From the NCBI GenBank assembly GCA_964495075.1, contig CAZBUJ010000001.1:1-64000 (forward strand): a DNA stretch of 64,000 nt. Reading direction: 5' to 3'. The stretch is from JAFGJQ01 sp964495075. Its GTDB lineage: Bacteria > Planctomycetota > Phycisphaerae > UBA1845. The translations under genes were made by a program, and so were the position numbers. The notes under the pieces were generated by a model that had not been told where the DNA came from, ran no database searches, and saw nothing but the letters and a program-made list of their open reading frames with translations. This document shows, in pieces, positions 51,892 through 60,981 of the stretch. The first letter of the stretch is position 1; each line of letters opens with the position of its first letter.

Positions 51892-53003
51892 AAGACTACC
51901 GCGTAGAGCTCGACGTCTACAACGGCCCGCTGGATCTGCTGCTGTTCCTCATCCGGCGGGAGGAAGTGGATATCCACGATATCCCCATCGCCCGCATCAC
52001 CGCGCAGTACGTCGCCTACGTCAAGGTCATCGAGCGGTTTGATCCGAACGCGGCGGGCGAGTTCATCGTGCTGGCCGCCACCCTGATGGAGATCAAGTCG
52101 CGAATGATGCTGCCCCGCCCGCCGGAGGTGGAGGAAGAGGACGACATTGGCGATCCCCGGCTCGAACTGGTCCGGCAACTGCTCGAGTACAAGAAGTACA
52201 AGGACGCCGCCAACCGGTTGAGCGTGGCCGGCGAGTTGCAGGCCCTCCGGCATCGCCGGCACCCGCCGCCGCTCGAATCCGGTCCGCACGAACTCGACGT
52301 CGAGGACCTGGAGATCTGGGACCTTTTCGATGCGTTCAGCAAGCTGCTGGAGCAGACCGGCCGGCGCACGCTGCCGCATGAGGTCGTCTACGACGACACG
52401 CCGCTCGCGCTGCATGCGACGGACATCCTGGACTCGCTGGAGCGGGCGGGCGGCTCCCAGCGGTTTGAACAGATCTTCGAGGGCCGCAGCAAGAGTCAGC
52501 TGATCGGGCTGTTCCTCGCCCTGCTGGAGCTGATCCGCAAGCAGCGAATTCGCGCCCACCAGGACGGCACCTTCAACGCCATCACCATCCACCTGCTCGA
52601 TTCGTCGCCCATCGAGGAGGGGTTTGATGAGGCGTTCGAGGTGGGGCCGGACGACGAATACGACAGGATTGCCGCGGAGGAGCCCGGCGGGCAATCGGAC
52701 GAATCGCCGGAGGCCGACGCGGACGAACACTTGGTCGGGCAACCGGAAGACAACGACCTGGAGCATCCGTTCGCGGTCGTGGAGCCCGCGGTCGAGCTGG
52801 ACGATGCGATGTCCGACATCTCCCCGTTTGTGGAACCACCCGCCGACGGGCAAGCGGCCGACGAAGGCGGCGAGATCATCCCGCCGAAACCGACTGACGC
52901 GATGGTTTCCGATGAGCCGCCCGCGTCAGCCATCGAAGACCGCGACGAAAACAGAGAGTCTCCGCCGCCGGATGCCGCTACCGATCCCACGGCCTTACAA
53001 TGA
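51888..53003 (+). CDS. scpA: segregation and condensation protein A
   Basis: A 371-residue kleisin, longer than the usual 240-270. The ScpA core is clear: YRVELDVYNGPLDLLLFLIRREEVDIHDIPIARITAQY, EFIVLAATLMEIKSRMMLPRP, YKKYKDAA and a C-terminal winged helix (FLALLELIRKQRIRAHQDG). Residues about 245-371 are an acidic, low-complexity tail rich in Glu, Asp and Pro. ScpA bridges SMC heads in the chromosome-condensing complex. The GTG start overlaps the trpS stop. scpB is not adjacent. The tail's last 26 bases overlap the convergent cyclase gene. Confidence 0.92.
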   Translation: MKDYRVELDVYNGPLDLLLFLIRREEVDIHDIPIARITAQYVAYVKVIERFDPNAAGEFIVLAATLMEIKSRMMLPRPPEVEEEDDIGDPRLELVRQLLEYKKYKDAANRLSVAGELQALRHRRHPPPLESGPHELDVEDLEIWDLFDAFSKLLEQTGRRTLPHEVVYDDTPLALHATDILDSLERAGGSQRFEQIFEGRSKSQLIGLFLALLELIRKQRIRAHQDGTFNAITIHLLDSSPIEEGFDEAFEVGPDDEYDRIAAEEPGGQSDESPEADADEHLVGQPEDNDLEHPFAVVEPAVELDDAMSDISPFVEPPADGQAADEGGEIIPPKPTDAMVSDEPPASAIEDRDENRESPPPDAATDPTALQ

Positions 53004-53613
53004 CCCGCGCCGGCGCGCCGTCCGCGCCGCCCAGTTTCAGCGGCAGGGCCACCAGTTCGTATCGCCCCGCGTCCACCTTTGACAGAGCCAGCCCCTCGAT
53101 CACCACTGTCCCGGCGGACAGCAGAACCTGGTGAGCGGGCAACGCCTCCGCGTCGTACGGGTCCACCGATAGATAGTCGATGCCCACCAGCCTGACCGAC
53201 CGCTCCACCAGCCAGTGGGCGGCCTCGGTGGTCAGTGCGGCGAACGCGGCATCGAACGGCGCGCTGTACGGCCGCCGCTGGTTGGCCGTTTTGAGCAGCA
53301 GACGATCGCCCGGTTCGATCGGCTGGCTCTCCAGATCCGCCGGCCGAACGTGCCGATCCGCGTCGATCCGCACCACCAGGGCCCGTCCGCACAGCGCGTC
53401 GAGCGGAATCGCCTCGATGGTGGCCGCGTCGGTGAAGAGGTGGTTGGGCGCGTCGATGTGCGTGCCGATATGCGCCGACGTGGTCAGTTCGCTGGTGTTG
53501 GTTCGGTCGCCGTCGGCCACGCAGCGGACGAGTCGCCGGGCAAACGGTGGGTCGCCGGGCCAGGTGAGGAGGTCCGGGCTCAACGTCTGCGTGCAGTCGA
53601 TCCAGGCGGTCAT
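52978..53613 (-). CDS. metal-dependent cyclase/kynurenine formamidase-like hydrolase
   Basis: A 211-residue hydrolase of the cyclase family (PF04199 type), using the metal motif HIGTHIDAPNH (48-58). Members include kynurenine formamidase and polyketide-related cyclases; the substrate here is unknown. LTWPGDPPF near the N-terminus and LLSAGTVVIEGLALSKVDAGRYELVALPLKLGGADGAPARVI at the C-terminus fit the fold. The 3' end overlaps the tail of the convergent scpA by 26 bases. No Shine-Dalgarno of note at ATG 53613. Confidence 0.87.
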   Translation of the reverse strand: MTAWIDCTQTLSPDLLTWPGDPPFARRLVRCVADGDRTNTSELTTSAHIGTHIDAPNHLFTDAATIEAIPLDALCGRALVVRIDADRHVRPADLESQPIEPGDRLLLKTANQRRPYSAPFDAAFAALTTEAAHWLVERSVRLVGIDYLSVDPYDAEALPAHQVLLSAGTVVIEGLALSKVDAGRYELVALPLKLGGADGAPARVIVRPWDR

Positions 53614-53631
53614 AGTGGAGTCGTTCCCAGG

Positions 53632-54237
53632 CTAGGGTGTTTGGGCTGTTCGCCGTTCGTCTTCGTGTTGCCGGCCGGTGAGGCGCTGCTGGCCGCCGCT
53701 CAGTCCGGATTTCCGGGCGTAGTCGATGTCGGCCGCGAAGCGTGCTTCGAACTCGCGCACGTCGCGGGCGAGCGACGCGGCGGTGAACGTGCCGCGGAGT
53801 CGTGTGCCGTCGATGCACACGATGTCCACCGAGCCCTCGCGCCGCGTCCGGTTGTCCTTGACCCCGTTCAGCGTCACGGTGCCGTGGGTCACGAGGGTGC
53901 AGCCGGCCCGGCGTCCGACGAGTTGGTAGAATAGGCCGACGGTCCGGGCTTCTTCGTCGATGGGGTGCCCGATGGGGAACGCCCCTTCGGCGGCCGGAAC
54001 AATGAGATAAAGCTCGAACGCCGTGCGGCCCGCCACGGCGCCGGGCAGGGGCCAGCGCAGAATCAGACGGTCGACGGACCCGTGGCTCCAATGCGCGGAC
54101 TGCCCGTCGGTCAGTTCGATCTCCTGGTGGTTTCCGTCCGGTAGCGGCTGATAAAGGACGACTTGCCCGTCCGGACCGCACCCGGCGGCCGTCACCAGCA
54201 CGCCGCCGATCAGAAGCCAGAACTTGTATCGAGCCAT
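53632..54237 (-). CDS. hypothetical lipoprotein
   Basis: A 201-residue protein with a hydrophobic signal (FWLLIGGVLVTAAGC) and a Cys20 lipid-attachment site. The mature part has no recognised domain; WSHGSVDRLILRWPLPG and DEEARTVGLFYQLVG suggest a beta-rich body, and the C-terminus is polar. Probably an outer- or inner-membrane lipoprotein. It lies 18 bases upstream of the cyclase gene on the same strand, so the two may be cotranscribed. AAGGA ten bases before the ATG supports the start. Confidence 0.6.
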   Translation of the reverse strand: MARYKFWLLIGGVLVTAAGCGPDGQVVLYQPLPDGNHQEIELTDGQSAHWSHGSVDRLILRWPLPGAVAGRTAFELYLIVPAAEGAFPIGHPIDEEARTVGLFYQLVGRRAGCTLVTHGTVTLNGVKDNRTRREGSVDIVCIDGTRLRGTFTAASLARDVREFEARFAADIDYARKSGLSGGQQRLTGRQHEDERRTAQTP

Positions 54238-54343
54238 CGCGTGCGTCCTTTCCTGTCACCTTGCACCACGTCGCGTCGTGCCACCCCGCGTCGTGGGTCG
54301 GCGGGGATTATATCCGCCGGACGCCCCCGGCAAAACGCGTTCT

Positions 54344-54709
54344 TCAGGGGCCGGGGTGGTCGTCCGGGGGGATCGCCGTGCCGCATTCGGGGCAGACGCC
54401 GCTGACGTTGCCGGTGAGGTCGTAGTCGCACTGTTGGCAGAACCGGGTGTCGGTCGGGTCGGGCTCCCAACGCAAGCCGGTGTAGAGCGCACGGCACGGC
54501 AAATACGTCCCCGCGGCCACGGCCGCGAAATAAGACAGCGCCAAGAGACCGGTGGGTACGCGTTCAAGACCGAGACCGGCGTCGAGCCCTATCTCGAATA
54601 CGATGATCAGGAGCACGGCGACGGATGGCAGCAGCAGTGGGAACGCGAGGGCGGTGATAGTAATCGAGTATCCGAAGGCGTGCCGTTCGCGATGTCGGGT
54701 TCGACTCAT
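54344..54709 (-). CDS. small membrane protein with C-terminal zinc ribbon
   Basis: A 121-residue protein with two hydrophobic segments (about 14-38 and 52-72) and a C-terminal zinc ribbon from four cysteines (91, 94, 106, 109) with FCQQCDYDLTGNVSGVCPECGT. The YDLTGN / CPECG ribbon at the end of small membrane proteins is one I associate with planctomycetes. Function is unknown. AGGAGG before the ATG is strong. It is upstream of the lipoprotein-cyclase genes on the same strand with a 106-base gap. Confidence 0.8.
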   Translation of the reverse strand: MSRTRHRERHAFGYSITITALAFPLLLPSVAVLLIIVFEIGLDAGLGLERVPTGLLALSYFAAVAAGTYLPCRALYTGLRWEPDPTDTRFCQQCDYDLTGNVSGVCPECGTAIPPDDHPGP

Positions 54710-55005
54710 GGCTGCCTCCTGCGTTCTGTCGGCCGCGTCGCGGCAAGCGGAACCGTCGTTCCGCGGCGGCGTGTCAAGGTTCGGTGAACGCCGCGGCCGC
54801 CCACAGTATCATAGCGCGTCACAAGCAGAATCGCAGTGGGACGCGTGGCTCGGCGGTGGATTGGCATCGCCACCGCTGACCGCGAGCCACGGCCGTGAAC
54901 GGGCTTTGCCGCTCACTCACACGACGGAGTGTGAAGAGCACTGGTACTGGCTGGCAACGGACGAATCCCGTATGATCAAACGGTCGCGGCGGGTGCGGTA
55001 CCGAC

Positions 55006-55087
55006 GCGCGAGTGGCGGAATTGGCAGACGCGCAGGATTTAGATTCCTGTGGGGAGACCCGTAGAGGTTCGAGTCCTCTCTCGCGCA
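55006..55087 (+). tRNA. tRNA-Leu (UAG anticodon)
   Basis: An 82-base cloverleaf: acceptor arms GCGCGAG and CTCGCGC pair fully, with discriminator A. Anticodon stem CAGGA/TCCTG encloses loop TTTAGAT, anticodon TAG. The long variable arm (TGGGGAGACCCGT region) is typical of leucine tRNAs, and the T arm is AGAGG-TTCGAGT-CCTCT. CCA is not encoded. TATGAT at 54971-54976 is a candidate -10 box upstream. Confidence 0.95.
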
Positions 55088-55195
55088 GTTCATCCCCGCG
55101 GCGATCGGGACCGTGGACGCCACCGACGAACACGCCCCCGTGAAACGCGCACCGCGGGGCGGGGTAACGACACGGGCAACCCGTGAAAGGAACGC

Positions 55196-56143
55196 ATGGC
55201 CGGTTTTCGACAAGCACTGCAGGATCTGGTCGCCCGTACGCTGGCGGCGGGACTGCCGCGCGGAATCATGCGGCAGAAACGTTACTTCCAACTCTGGGAG
55301 AAGCGGGGATACCACGTCACGCCCGTACACTTTTATGAGCCGATCCCGGACACCCGCGAAATCACCGCGGATCAGGTCAATCGCCGCTCGAGGATGGTCG
55401 GCATCGATCTGCGAGCCGATCAGCAGCTCGAACTCTTGCCGGCCCTCGCCTCCGCGTACGCCGGCGAGTACGGGCAACGGCTCCGCGACCCTGAACCGTG
55501 GCGGCCCGCCCAGCGCCGCGATCTCGACTTCCCCGACTCCCTGGACGGCTTCGTTCTGTACGCGATGGTACGGCACCTCAAGCCGCGGCTGGTGATCGAG
55601 ATCGGGGCCGGCATGAGCACGCTGATCATTCTGCTCGCTCTGGATAAGAACGCCGAGGACAGCGGCGAACCGCGCGGCACGCTCACCAGCATCGATCCGT
55701 TTCCGCCGCCGTTCCTTCGCCACCGCGACGACCTGACCCTGCACGACAAACCGGTGCAGGACGTCCCGCTGGAGACGTTCACCGCCCTCGGCGAAGACGA
55801 TATCCTCTTCATCGACTCGACCCACGTGCTGAAGCTTGGCAGTGACGTCTACCACGAGTACCTGGATATCGTGCCGTCCGTCGCGCCTGGGGTCACGGTC
55901 CACGCCCACGACATCCATCTGCCCTACGAGTACCCGGAACCGTGGGTGAAGCAGCGGTTCACGTTCTGGAACGAGCAGTACCTGCTGCAGGCGTTTCTGA
56001 GTCACAATCAAGCATTCGAGGTCGTGCTGGCGAACCAGTTCCTGCACCGAGAACACAGCCCGATGTTGCGAGAGCACCTGGACTTCTACCTGGGTGCCGA
56101 GGACGCGCCGGGGAGCTTCTGGTTCCGCCGAAAGCCGACGTAG
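55196..56143 (+). CDS. class I SAM-dependent methyltransferase
   Basis: A 315-residue protein with a methyltransferase core of the Methyltransf_24/cephalosporin hydroxylase type: LVIEIGAGMSTLIILLALDKN (the SAM-binding GxGxS motif), TLTSIDPFPPPFLRH, ILFIDSTHVLKLGSDVYHEYL and TVHAHDIHLPYEYP, whose DSTH/HDIH residues often bind a divalent metal. N-terminal residues 1-60 are basic and hydrophobic. The acceptor is unknown; relatives act on sugars or small molecules. AAAGGAAC precedes the ATG. It lies three bases from the convergent histidine kinase gene. Confidence 0.83.
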   Translation: MAGFRQALQDLVARTLAAGLPRGIMRQKRYFQLWEKRGYHVTPVHFYEPIPDTREITADQVNRRSRMVGIDLRADQQLELLPALASAYAGEYGQRLRDPEPWRPAQRRDLDFPDSLDGFVLYAMVRHLKPRLVIEIGAGMSTLIILLALDKNAEDSGEPRGTLTSIDPFPPPFLRHRDDLTLHDKPVQDVPLETFTALGEDDILFIDSTHVLKLGSDVYHEYLDIVPSVAPGVTVHAHDIHLPYEYPEPWVKQRFTFWNEQYLLQAFLSHNQAFEVVLANQFLHREHSPMLREHLDFYLGAEDAPGSFWFRRKPT

Positions 56144-56146
56144 TCG

Positions 56147-58021
56147 TCACGGTGCTCGCGGAATGGTTACCGTCACCCGCGTCCCCTCACCGAGAGTGCT
56201 TTCGAGGGCGACCGTGCCGTTCAAGGCCGCCACCGCGTGGCGAACGATCGAGAGGCCCAACCCCGTACCGCGGGCTTCGGCGTTCGGACTGCCGGTTCCC
56301 GAACGCGCCGGGGCGACCTGATAGAACCGCTCGAACACCCGCTGCTGTTCGTCCGGCGGAATGCCACACCCGGTGTCCGCGACCGTCACGGCCACCGCAT
56401 CGCCGCTGCATCGGGAAAGAACCTCCACGCGGCCGCCTCGTTCGGTGAACTTGAGCGCGTTGTCCACCAGGTTGTCGAGCACGAGTTGCAAGAGGTGAGC
56501 GTTCGCGAGGACCTGGTCGCAGTCGGCTTCGATTTCGCTGTGCCACTGGATGCCTTTGTCCCGAATCGGTTCCGCCCATCGTTCGTACAAATGGGCGACG
56601 ACCCGTTGCACCGACAGCACCGCCGGATCGAGCCGGCTCGACGCGGACTCGAGGCGCGACAGGTCGAGCAGGTCGGCCACCATCGCTTCGAGCCGGGCGC
56701 TGTGTCGGTCGACGACGTCCAGGAACCGCCGGGCCGACGCGGCTTCCGCGGCGAGATCCATGTTGCACAGCGTCTCAATTGCCGCGCGGATCGCCGAAAG
56801 GGGCGTGCGTAACTCGTGTGACGCGTTGGCGACGAAATCGGTTTTCATGCGAATCGCCGCCGTCAACTCGGTGATGTCGGTGAGGGCGAGCAGCCGGCCG
56901 ACGCCCTCGCCGGTGCTGTTCGCCTCGTCCGTGCGCGGCAGCACGACGTTCGACGCGCGGGCCAGCACGGTGACGTCGCCGGACGGGCCGTCCATCTGCA
57001 ACTGGACTTCCCCATCCGGCGTGTCGGATCGATGGGGGTGCCCCGGCCGATCGGTGGCTTGCGGGTCGGCCAGCAGCATCTTCCGCAGCTCCTCGTGCCC
57101 GACGCACTGCTCCACCGGGCAGCCCTCGAACGCCCGACTGCCGTGCCCCTGTGCCGTGCCCAGGTCCAGCAGCTTCGCGCCCGCCGGGTTGATCAGCACG
57201 ATGCGCCCGTCACTGCCGGCCACCACGACCCCTTCTTGAAGCTGACCGAGCAGCAGCTCCAGCACTCGCCGCTGACGGTCGATCATCGCGAGCTGGCCGG
57301 CCAGGTGATCCCGCATCTGGTTCAGCGATCGGGCCAGGACGGCCACCTCGTCGGACCCGCTCGCGTTCAGCCGCGCGGAGAGGTCACCCCGCGACAGGCT
57401 TTCCGCCGTCGCGGTGATGCGGCGGATCCGCTCGCTCCACAATCCAGCCAACCCGAGGGCGAGCACCACCGCCGCCACCAGCGCGGTCAGCGTAATGGCC
57501 CACATCAGGTGATGGGCGGACTGAAGCCGCGCCCCGATCGTCTGGACCGCCATCGCCGTCCGGACCACGCCGAACGGTGCGTCCTCCGGGCCGACCCGAA
57601 CGGCCACGTATTTCAATTCGTTGGATACGGTGGACGACCAGCGGGTGCTCGCGCCCCAGCCCTTCCGCAAGGCCTCGCGGATCTCGGGCCGCTGGGCGTG
57701 CGATTCCATGACGGCCAGGTTCGCCTGCGAATCGCCCAGGACGGTGCCGTCGGTGGCCACGAGCGTAATCCGCACCGCCGCGGCCTCCCGGGCCCCGATT
57801 TCCTTGACCAGCGCGTCGAGTTCGTTTCGATGTGGGACGTCAAAGCGATCCCGCACGCCCGGCTCGAGCGAGGTGGCCAGCGTGCGCAGGTGCGCGGTCA
57901 ACTCGCTTTCGTGGAATCGGTCGAACTCGGCGACGATGAACCACACCGCGACTCCGAGGACGAGCCCCACCAACGCCGCGTTGGCAAGAAAGAGCTTCCA
58001 GAAAAACGGGCCGGGCCTCAT
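56147..58021 (-). CDS. sensor histidine kinase, PhoR-like
   Basis: A 624-residue membrane kinase. Membrane helices at about 12-30 and 174-194 flank an extracellular sensor region (PAS/double-Cache-like). HAMP (195-245), a PAS-like domain (about 255-390) with a CPVEQC pair (301-306), the HisKA site NASHELRTPLSAI with His402, and a HATPase_c domain with LVDNALKFTERGG and DTGCGIPPDEQQRVFERFYQ follow. It should phosphorylate the adjacent PhoB-like regulator. The ATG at 58021 places the membrane helix correctly; no strong Shine-Dalgarno is seen. The signal is not identifiable. Confidence 0.92.
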   Translation of the reverse strand: MRPGPFFWKLFLANAALVGLVLGVAVWFIVAEFDRFHESELTAHLRTLATSLEPGVRDRFDVPHRNELDALVKEIGAREAAAVRITLVATDGTVLGDSQANLAVMESHAQRPEIREALRKGWGASTRWSSTVSNELKYVAVRVGPEDAPFGVVRTAMAVQTIGARLQSAHHLMWAITLTALVAAVVLALGLAGLWSERIRRITATAESLSRGDLSARLNASGSDEVAVLARSLNQMRDHLAGQLAMIDRQRRVLELLLGQLQEGVVVAGSDGRIVLINPAGAKLLDLGTAQGHGSRAFEGCPVEQCVGHEELRKMLLADPQATDRPGHPHRSDTPDGEVQLQMDGPSGDVTVLARASNVVLPRTDEANSTGEGVGRLLALTDITELTAAIRMKTDFVANASHELRTPLSAIRAAIETLCNMDLAAEAASARRFLDVVDRHSARLEAMVADLLDLSRLESASSRLDPAVLSVQRVVAHLYERWAEPIRDKGIQWHSEIEADCDQVLANAHLLQLVLDNLVDNALKFTERGGRVEVLSRCSGDAVAVTVADTGCGIPPDEQQRVFERFYQVAPARSGTGSPNAEARGTGLGLSIVRHAVAALNGTVALESTLGEGTRVTVTIPRAP

Positions 58022-58049
58022 GACTCGTCGGCCTCGTGCGGGTCGTGGT

Positions 58050-58748
58050 TCAGGCCGGTTGCGGCGTCCGAAACGTGTAGCCCACGCCGCGAATCGTCTG
58101 GATCCAACTGGCCGCGTTACCCAGCTTCTTCCGCAGGGCGGCGATGTGGACATCGATGGTGCGGTCGGTGACGGCCACCGACGGTCCGAGCACCGTGTTG
58201 ATCAACTGAGCGCGGCTCAGCACGCGACCGCGGGCGGCCATCAGGGCCTCGAGGATGCGGAACTCGGTGCTGGTCAGGGAAACCGGCGTGCCGTCGACCG
58301 CCATCTCGTAGCGATCGCGATCGAGGGTGATCGGCCCGGCGGTCAGGACGTCATGGGTGGTGTCGTCGTCGATCACCCGATTCAGAACCGCTTCGACCCG
58401 CGCCAGCAGCAGCTTCATGGAGAACGGCTTGGTGACGTAGTCGTCGGCCCCCAGTGCGAAGCCGGCCAGTTCGTCGGCCTCTTCGGCCTTCGCCGTGAGC
58501 ATGACGATGGGCATCGTCCGTGTCCGCGGATCGTCCTTGACGCGGCGCATCACCTCGTCGCCCGACACCCGTGGCAGCATGCGATCGAGGATCATGAGAT
58601 CCGGCCGGCTGCGACGGACCTCGCCCAACGCGGCCGCCCCGTCCTCGGCCCGACGGCAGGTGTACCCCTCGCGCTCCAGATTGTAGCAGAGCAACTCCGC
58701 CAGATCGGCTTCGTCCTCCACGATGAGTATCATCTTCGGTCCGGACAT
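58050..58748 (-). CDS. response regulator, OmpR/PhoB family
   Basis: A 232-residue two-domain regulator. The receiver has ILIVEDEADLAELL, the phosphorylated Asp55 in LMILDRMLPRVSG, and Lys in VMLTAKAEEADEL. The C-terminal winged helix has FRILEALMAARGRVLSRAQLINTVLGPS and VDVHIAALRKKLGNAASWIQTIRGVGYTF, the classic OmpR-type recognition region. It is 28 bases upstream of its kinase gene on the same strand, so it is the first gene of the pair. ATG 58748 is used; a GTG one codon upstream is possible. Confidence 0.93.
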   Translation of the reverse strand: MSGPKMILIVEDEADLAELLCYNLEREGYTCRRAEDGAAALGEVRRSRPDLMILDRMLPRVSGDEVMRRVKDDPRTRTMPIVMLTAKAEEADELAGFALGADDYVTKPFSMKLLLARVEAVLNRVIDDDTTHDVLTAGPITLDRDRYEMAVDGTPVSLTSTEFRILEALMAARGRVLSRAQLINTVLGPSVAVTDRTIDVHIAALRKKLGNAASWIQTIRGVGYTFRTPQPA

Positions 58749-58918
58749 CACTCGTTTACCCCGTGGCGGCTCCTCGCATCCCATACCAACGGAGCCGGTA
58801 AAGTACCGCACCCCACGACTGCTTTCCAGACGCTGGTTGGCGGTTGGATGGCGGACGGCGGTCGTCTTCACGGAATCTTAACACGGCGCCGTACGGGCCT
58901 GGCTCGCCCGGTGCCGTG

Positions 58919-60232
58919 TTACTCGTGCCGCAGCGCGTCGATCGGGTGAAGGATCGCCGCCTTGAAGGCGGGGATGATGCCGAACAGGATGCCCACCCCG
59001 GCCGAGAACCCCAACGCCAGACCGACCACCCAGATCGGGACGGTCACCCGTACCATTTTCGGGTGGAGCGAGGCCACGTGCCCGATGGCGTACCCCAGCA
59101 GAATGCCGATGACGCCGCCTACGACGGCCAGCACCGTCGCCTCGGTCAGGAACTGGGCCAGGATGTCGCGGCGCTTCGCCCCTACGCTCTTACGCAAGCC
59201 GATCTCGCGGGTGCGTTCCGTCACCGACACGAGCATGACGTTCATGATGCCGATCCCGCCGACCAGCAGCGAGATGCCGACGATGCCGCCCAGCGCGCTC
59301 GTCGCGTAGGTCTTGATGTTGTTCATGAAGTTCAGGAACTGGTCCTGGGTCTCCACCTTAAAGTCGTTCGGTTGTCCGGGCTTGAGATCGTGGCGGGCAC
59401 GCAGGATCCGCGTGATCTCACCGACCGCCTCCGGGACCTCATCTTCGTTCGCGGCCTCGGTGAGGATGATGACGTAGTCCTTGAGATTGGGGTACATCTT
59501 CGTGGCCACCGTGTGCGGGACGAGGATAACTTCGTCCTGGCTCTCGCCGGCGAAGCTGCCTTTCTCCTCGATCAGACCCACCACGCGGAACCGCTGCCCG
59601 TCGATCAACACGTGGTCCCGAACCACCGCCTCGTTGCACTGGAGCTTGGTCAGCAGGTCTCGCCCGAGACAACACACCGGGTTCGCATGCTCGATGTCGA
59701 TGGGGCTGAAGAAACGCCCGACGTCTACGTAGAAGTTCCGGATCGCCTGAAACTCCGAACCGACACCGTGAAGCCGAATCTCGGTGGCGGACTCACGCCC
59801 GTACTCGATCGTGGCCTGGGCGAACACGACCGGCGTGATGCGGTTGATCGTGGTCGACTGCTCCGCCACGGCGTTCAGGTCATCCAGGGTGAGCGTGACA
59901 CGCCCGATGCCGAACTGATCCGCCCCGGCCGGACGCACCGGGAACACCCACATGGTGTTGGTGCCGATGCCCTCCAGGAAGTCCGTCACGTAATTGCCGA
60001 ACCCCTGCACGACGGAGACGACCACGATCGTCGACATGACGGCGATGATGATGCCGAGCACGGTCAGCAGCGAGCGAACCTTGTTGCTCCAGATCTGGAC
60101 CAGCGCGGTGACCGCGTTGCGGGCCGTCGCGTCCGCCGCCTGGCGGATCCGGCGAACAACCCGCCACGGCAGGCCGACTACCCATCGCGTGGCTCGAAAG
60201 GACCGAATGGCGACCGATGGGGTGACGCTCAT
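58919..60232 (-). CDS. MacB-like ABC transporter permease
   Basis: A 437-residue FtsX/MacB-type permease. Membrane segments: one near 55-80 (SLLTVLGIIIAVMSTIVVVSVVQG), then after a large periplasmic domain (90-310) three near 320, 365 and 400. GIMNVMLVSVTERTREIGLRKSVGAKRRDIL is the family signature just after the second segment, and DALRHE ends the protein. It forms a homodimer with the ATPase subunit and pulls substrate from the periplasm side. GGAGGTGG before the ATG, which lies in the ATPase gene's last codons (ATGA), shows coupling. Confidence 0.9.
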   Translation of the reverse strand: MSVTPSVAIRSFRATRWVVGLPWRVVRRIRQAADATARNAVTALVQIWSNKVRSLLTVLGIIIAVMSTIVVVSVVQGFGNYVTDFLEGIGTNTMWVFPVRPAGADQFGIGRVTLTLDDLNAVAEQSTTINRITPVVFAQATIEYGRESATEIRLHGVGSEFQAIRNFYVDVGRFFSPIDIEHANPVCCLGRDLLTKLQCNEAVVRDHVLIDGQRFRVVGLIEEKGSFAGESQDEVILVPHTVATKMYPNLKDYVIILTEAANEDEVPEAVGEITRILRARHDLKPGQPNDFKVETQDQFLNFMNNIKTYATSALGGIVGISLLVGGIGIMNVMLVSVTERTREIGLRKSVGAKRRDILAQFLTEATVLAVVGGVIGILLGYAIGHVASLHPKMVRVTVPIWVVGLALGFSAGVGILFGIIPAFKAAILHPIDALRHE

Positions 60233-60981
60233 GATCCACCTCCGCCGGTGCCGTCCGAAGGTTCGTCGGACTCCACCGACCCGTCGCGCAAGCGGATAAT
60301 CCGGCCGCAGCGCCGGGCGATGTCCGCTTCGTGCGTGACCACGATGATGGTCTGCCCTTCGGCGTGCAGCGAGTCGAAAATGTCCATGATCTCCTCGCCC
60401 GTCACGCTGTCGAGGTTCCCCGTCGGTTCGTCGGCCAGGATGATGTCCGGTTCCTGAGCCAGCGCGCGGGCGATCGCGACACGCTGTTTCTGTCCGCCGG
60501 AGAGCTGGTTGGGACGGTGATGGGCGCGGTCGAGCAGGTTGACGCGGCCGAGGGCCGCCAGTGCCCGCTTGCGGCGATTCGGCATGTGCGTGTACGCCAG
60601 CGGCAGTTCCACGTTCTTGAGCGCCGTGGTCCGGGGGAGTAGTTCGAACGACTGAAACACGAAGCCGATCTGCCGCCCGCGAATCTCGGCCAGGCGCGAT
60701 TGCGACACCTTGGTCACGTCGGCGCCGCGCAGGCGGTACGTGCCGTGCGTGGGGATGTCCAGACAGCCGAGGATGTTCAGCATCGTGCTCTTGCCCGAGC
60801 CGCTCGCCCCCATGATCGCCACGTACTCGTTCGCGTGGATGTCGAGCGTGACGCCCCGCAGGGCGTGGACGCGCTCGATGCCGACGCGATAGACCTTCGT
60901 CAGCGCCCGCAAGCTGATCAGCGCGTCGGCCACGTGGCTGGCGGGTAATGGCTCGCCGGTCGCGTCGGGGCAGAGGGTCAT
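60229..60981 (-). CDS. MacB/LolD-like ABC transporter ATPase
   Basis: A 250-residue ATPase. Walker A GASGSGKS (58-65), Q-loop FVFQSFELLPRTTALKNVELPL, signature LSGGQKQRVAIARAL, Walker B IILADEPTGNLD and H-loop VVTHEAD are intact. The MacB/LolD type is supported by the following FtsX-like permease gene and the upstream adaptor gene. Its start ATG overlaps the adaptor stop, its stop overlaps the permease start. The first 20 residues are an unusual extension before the core. Confidence 0.93.
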   Translation of the reverse strand: MTLCPDATGEPLPASHVADALISLRALTKVYRVGIERVHALRGVTLDIHANEYVAIMGASGSGKSTMLNILGCLDIPTHGTYRLRGADVTKVSQSRLAEIRGRQIGFVFQSFELLPRTTALKNVELPLAYTHMPNRRKRALAALGRVNLLDRAHHRPNQLSGGQKQRVAIARALAQEPDIILADEPTGNLDSVTGEEIMDIFDSLHAEGQTIIVVTHEADIARRCGRIIRLRDGSVESDEPSDGTGGGGS

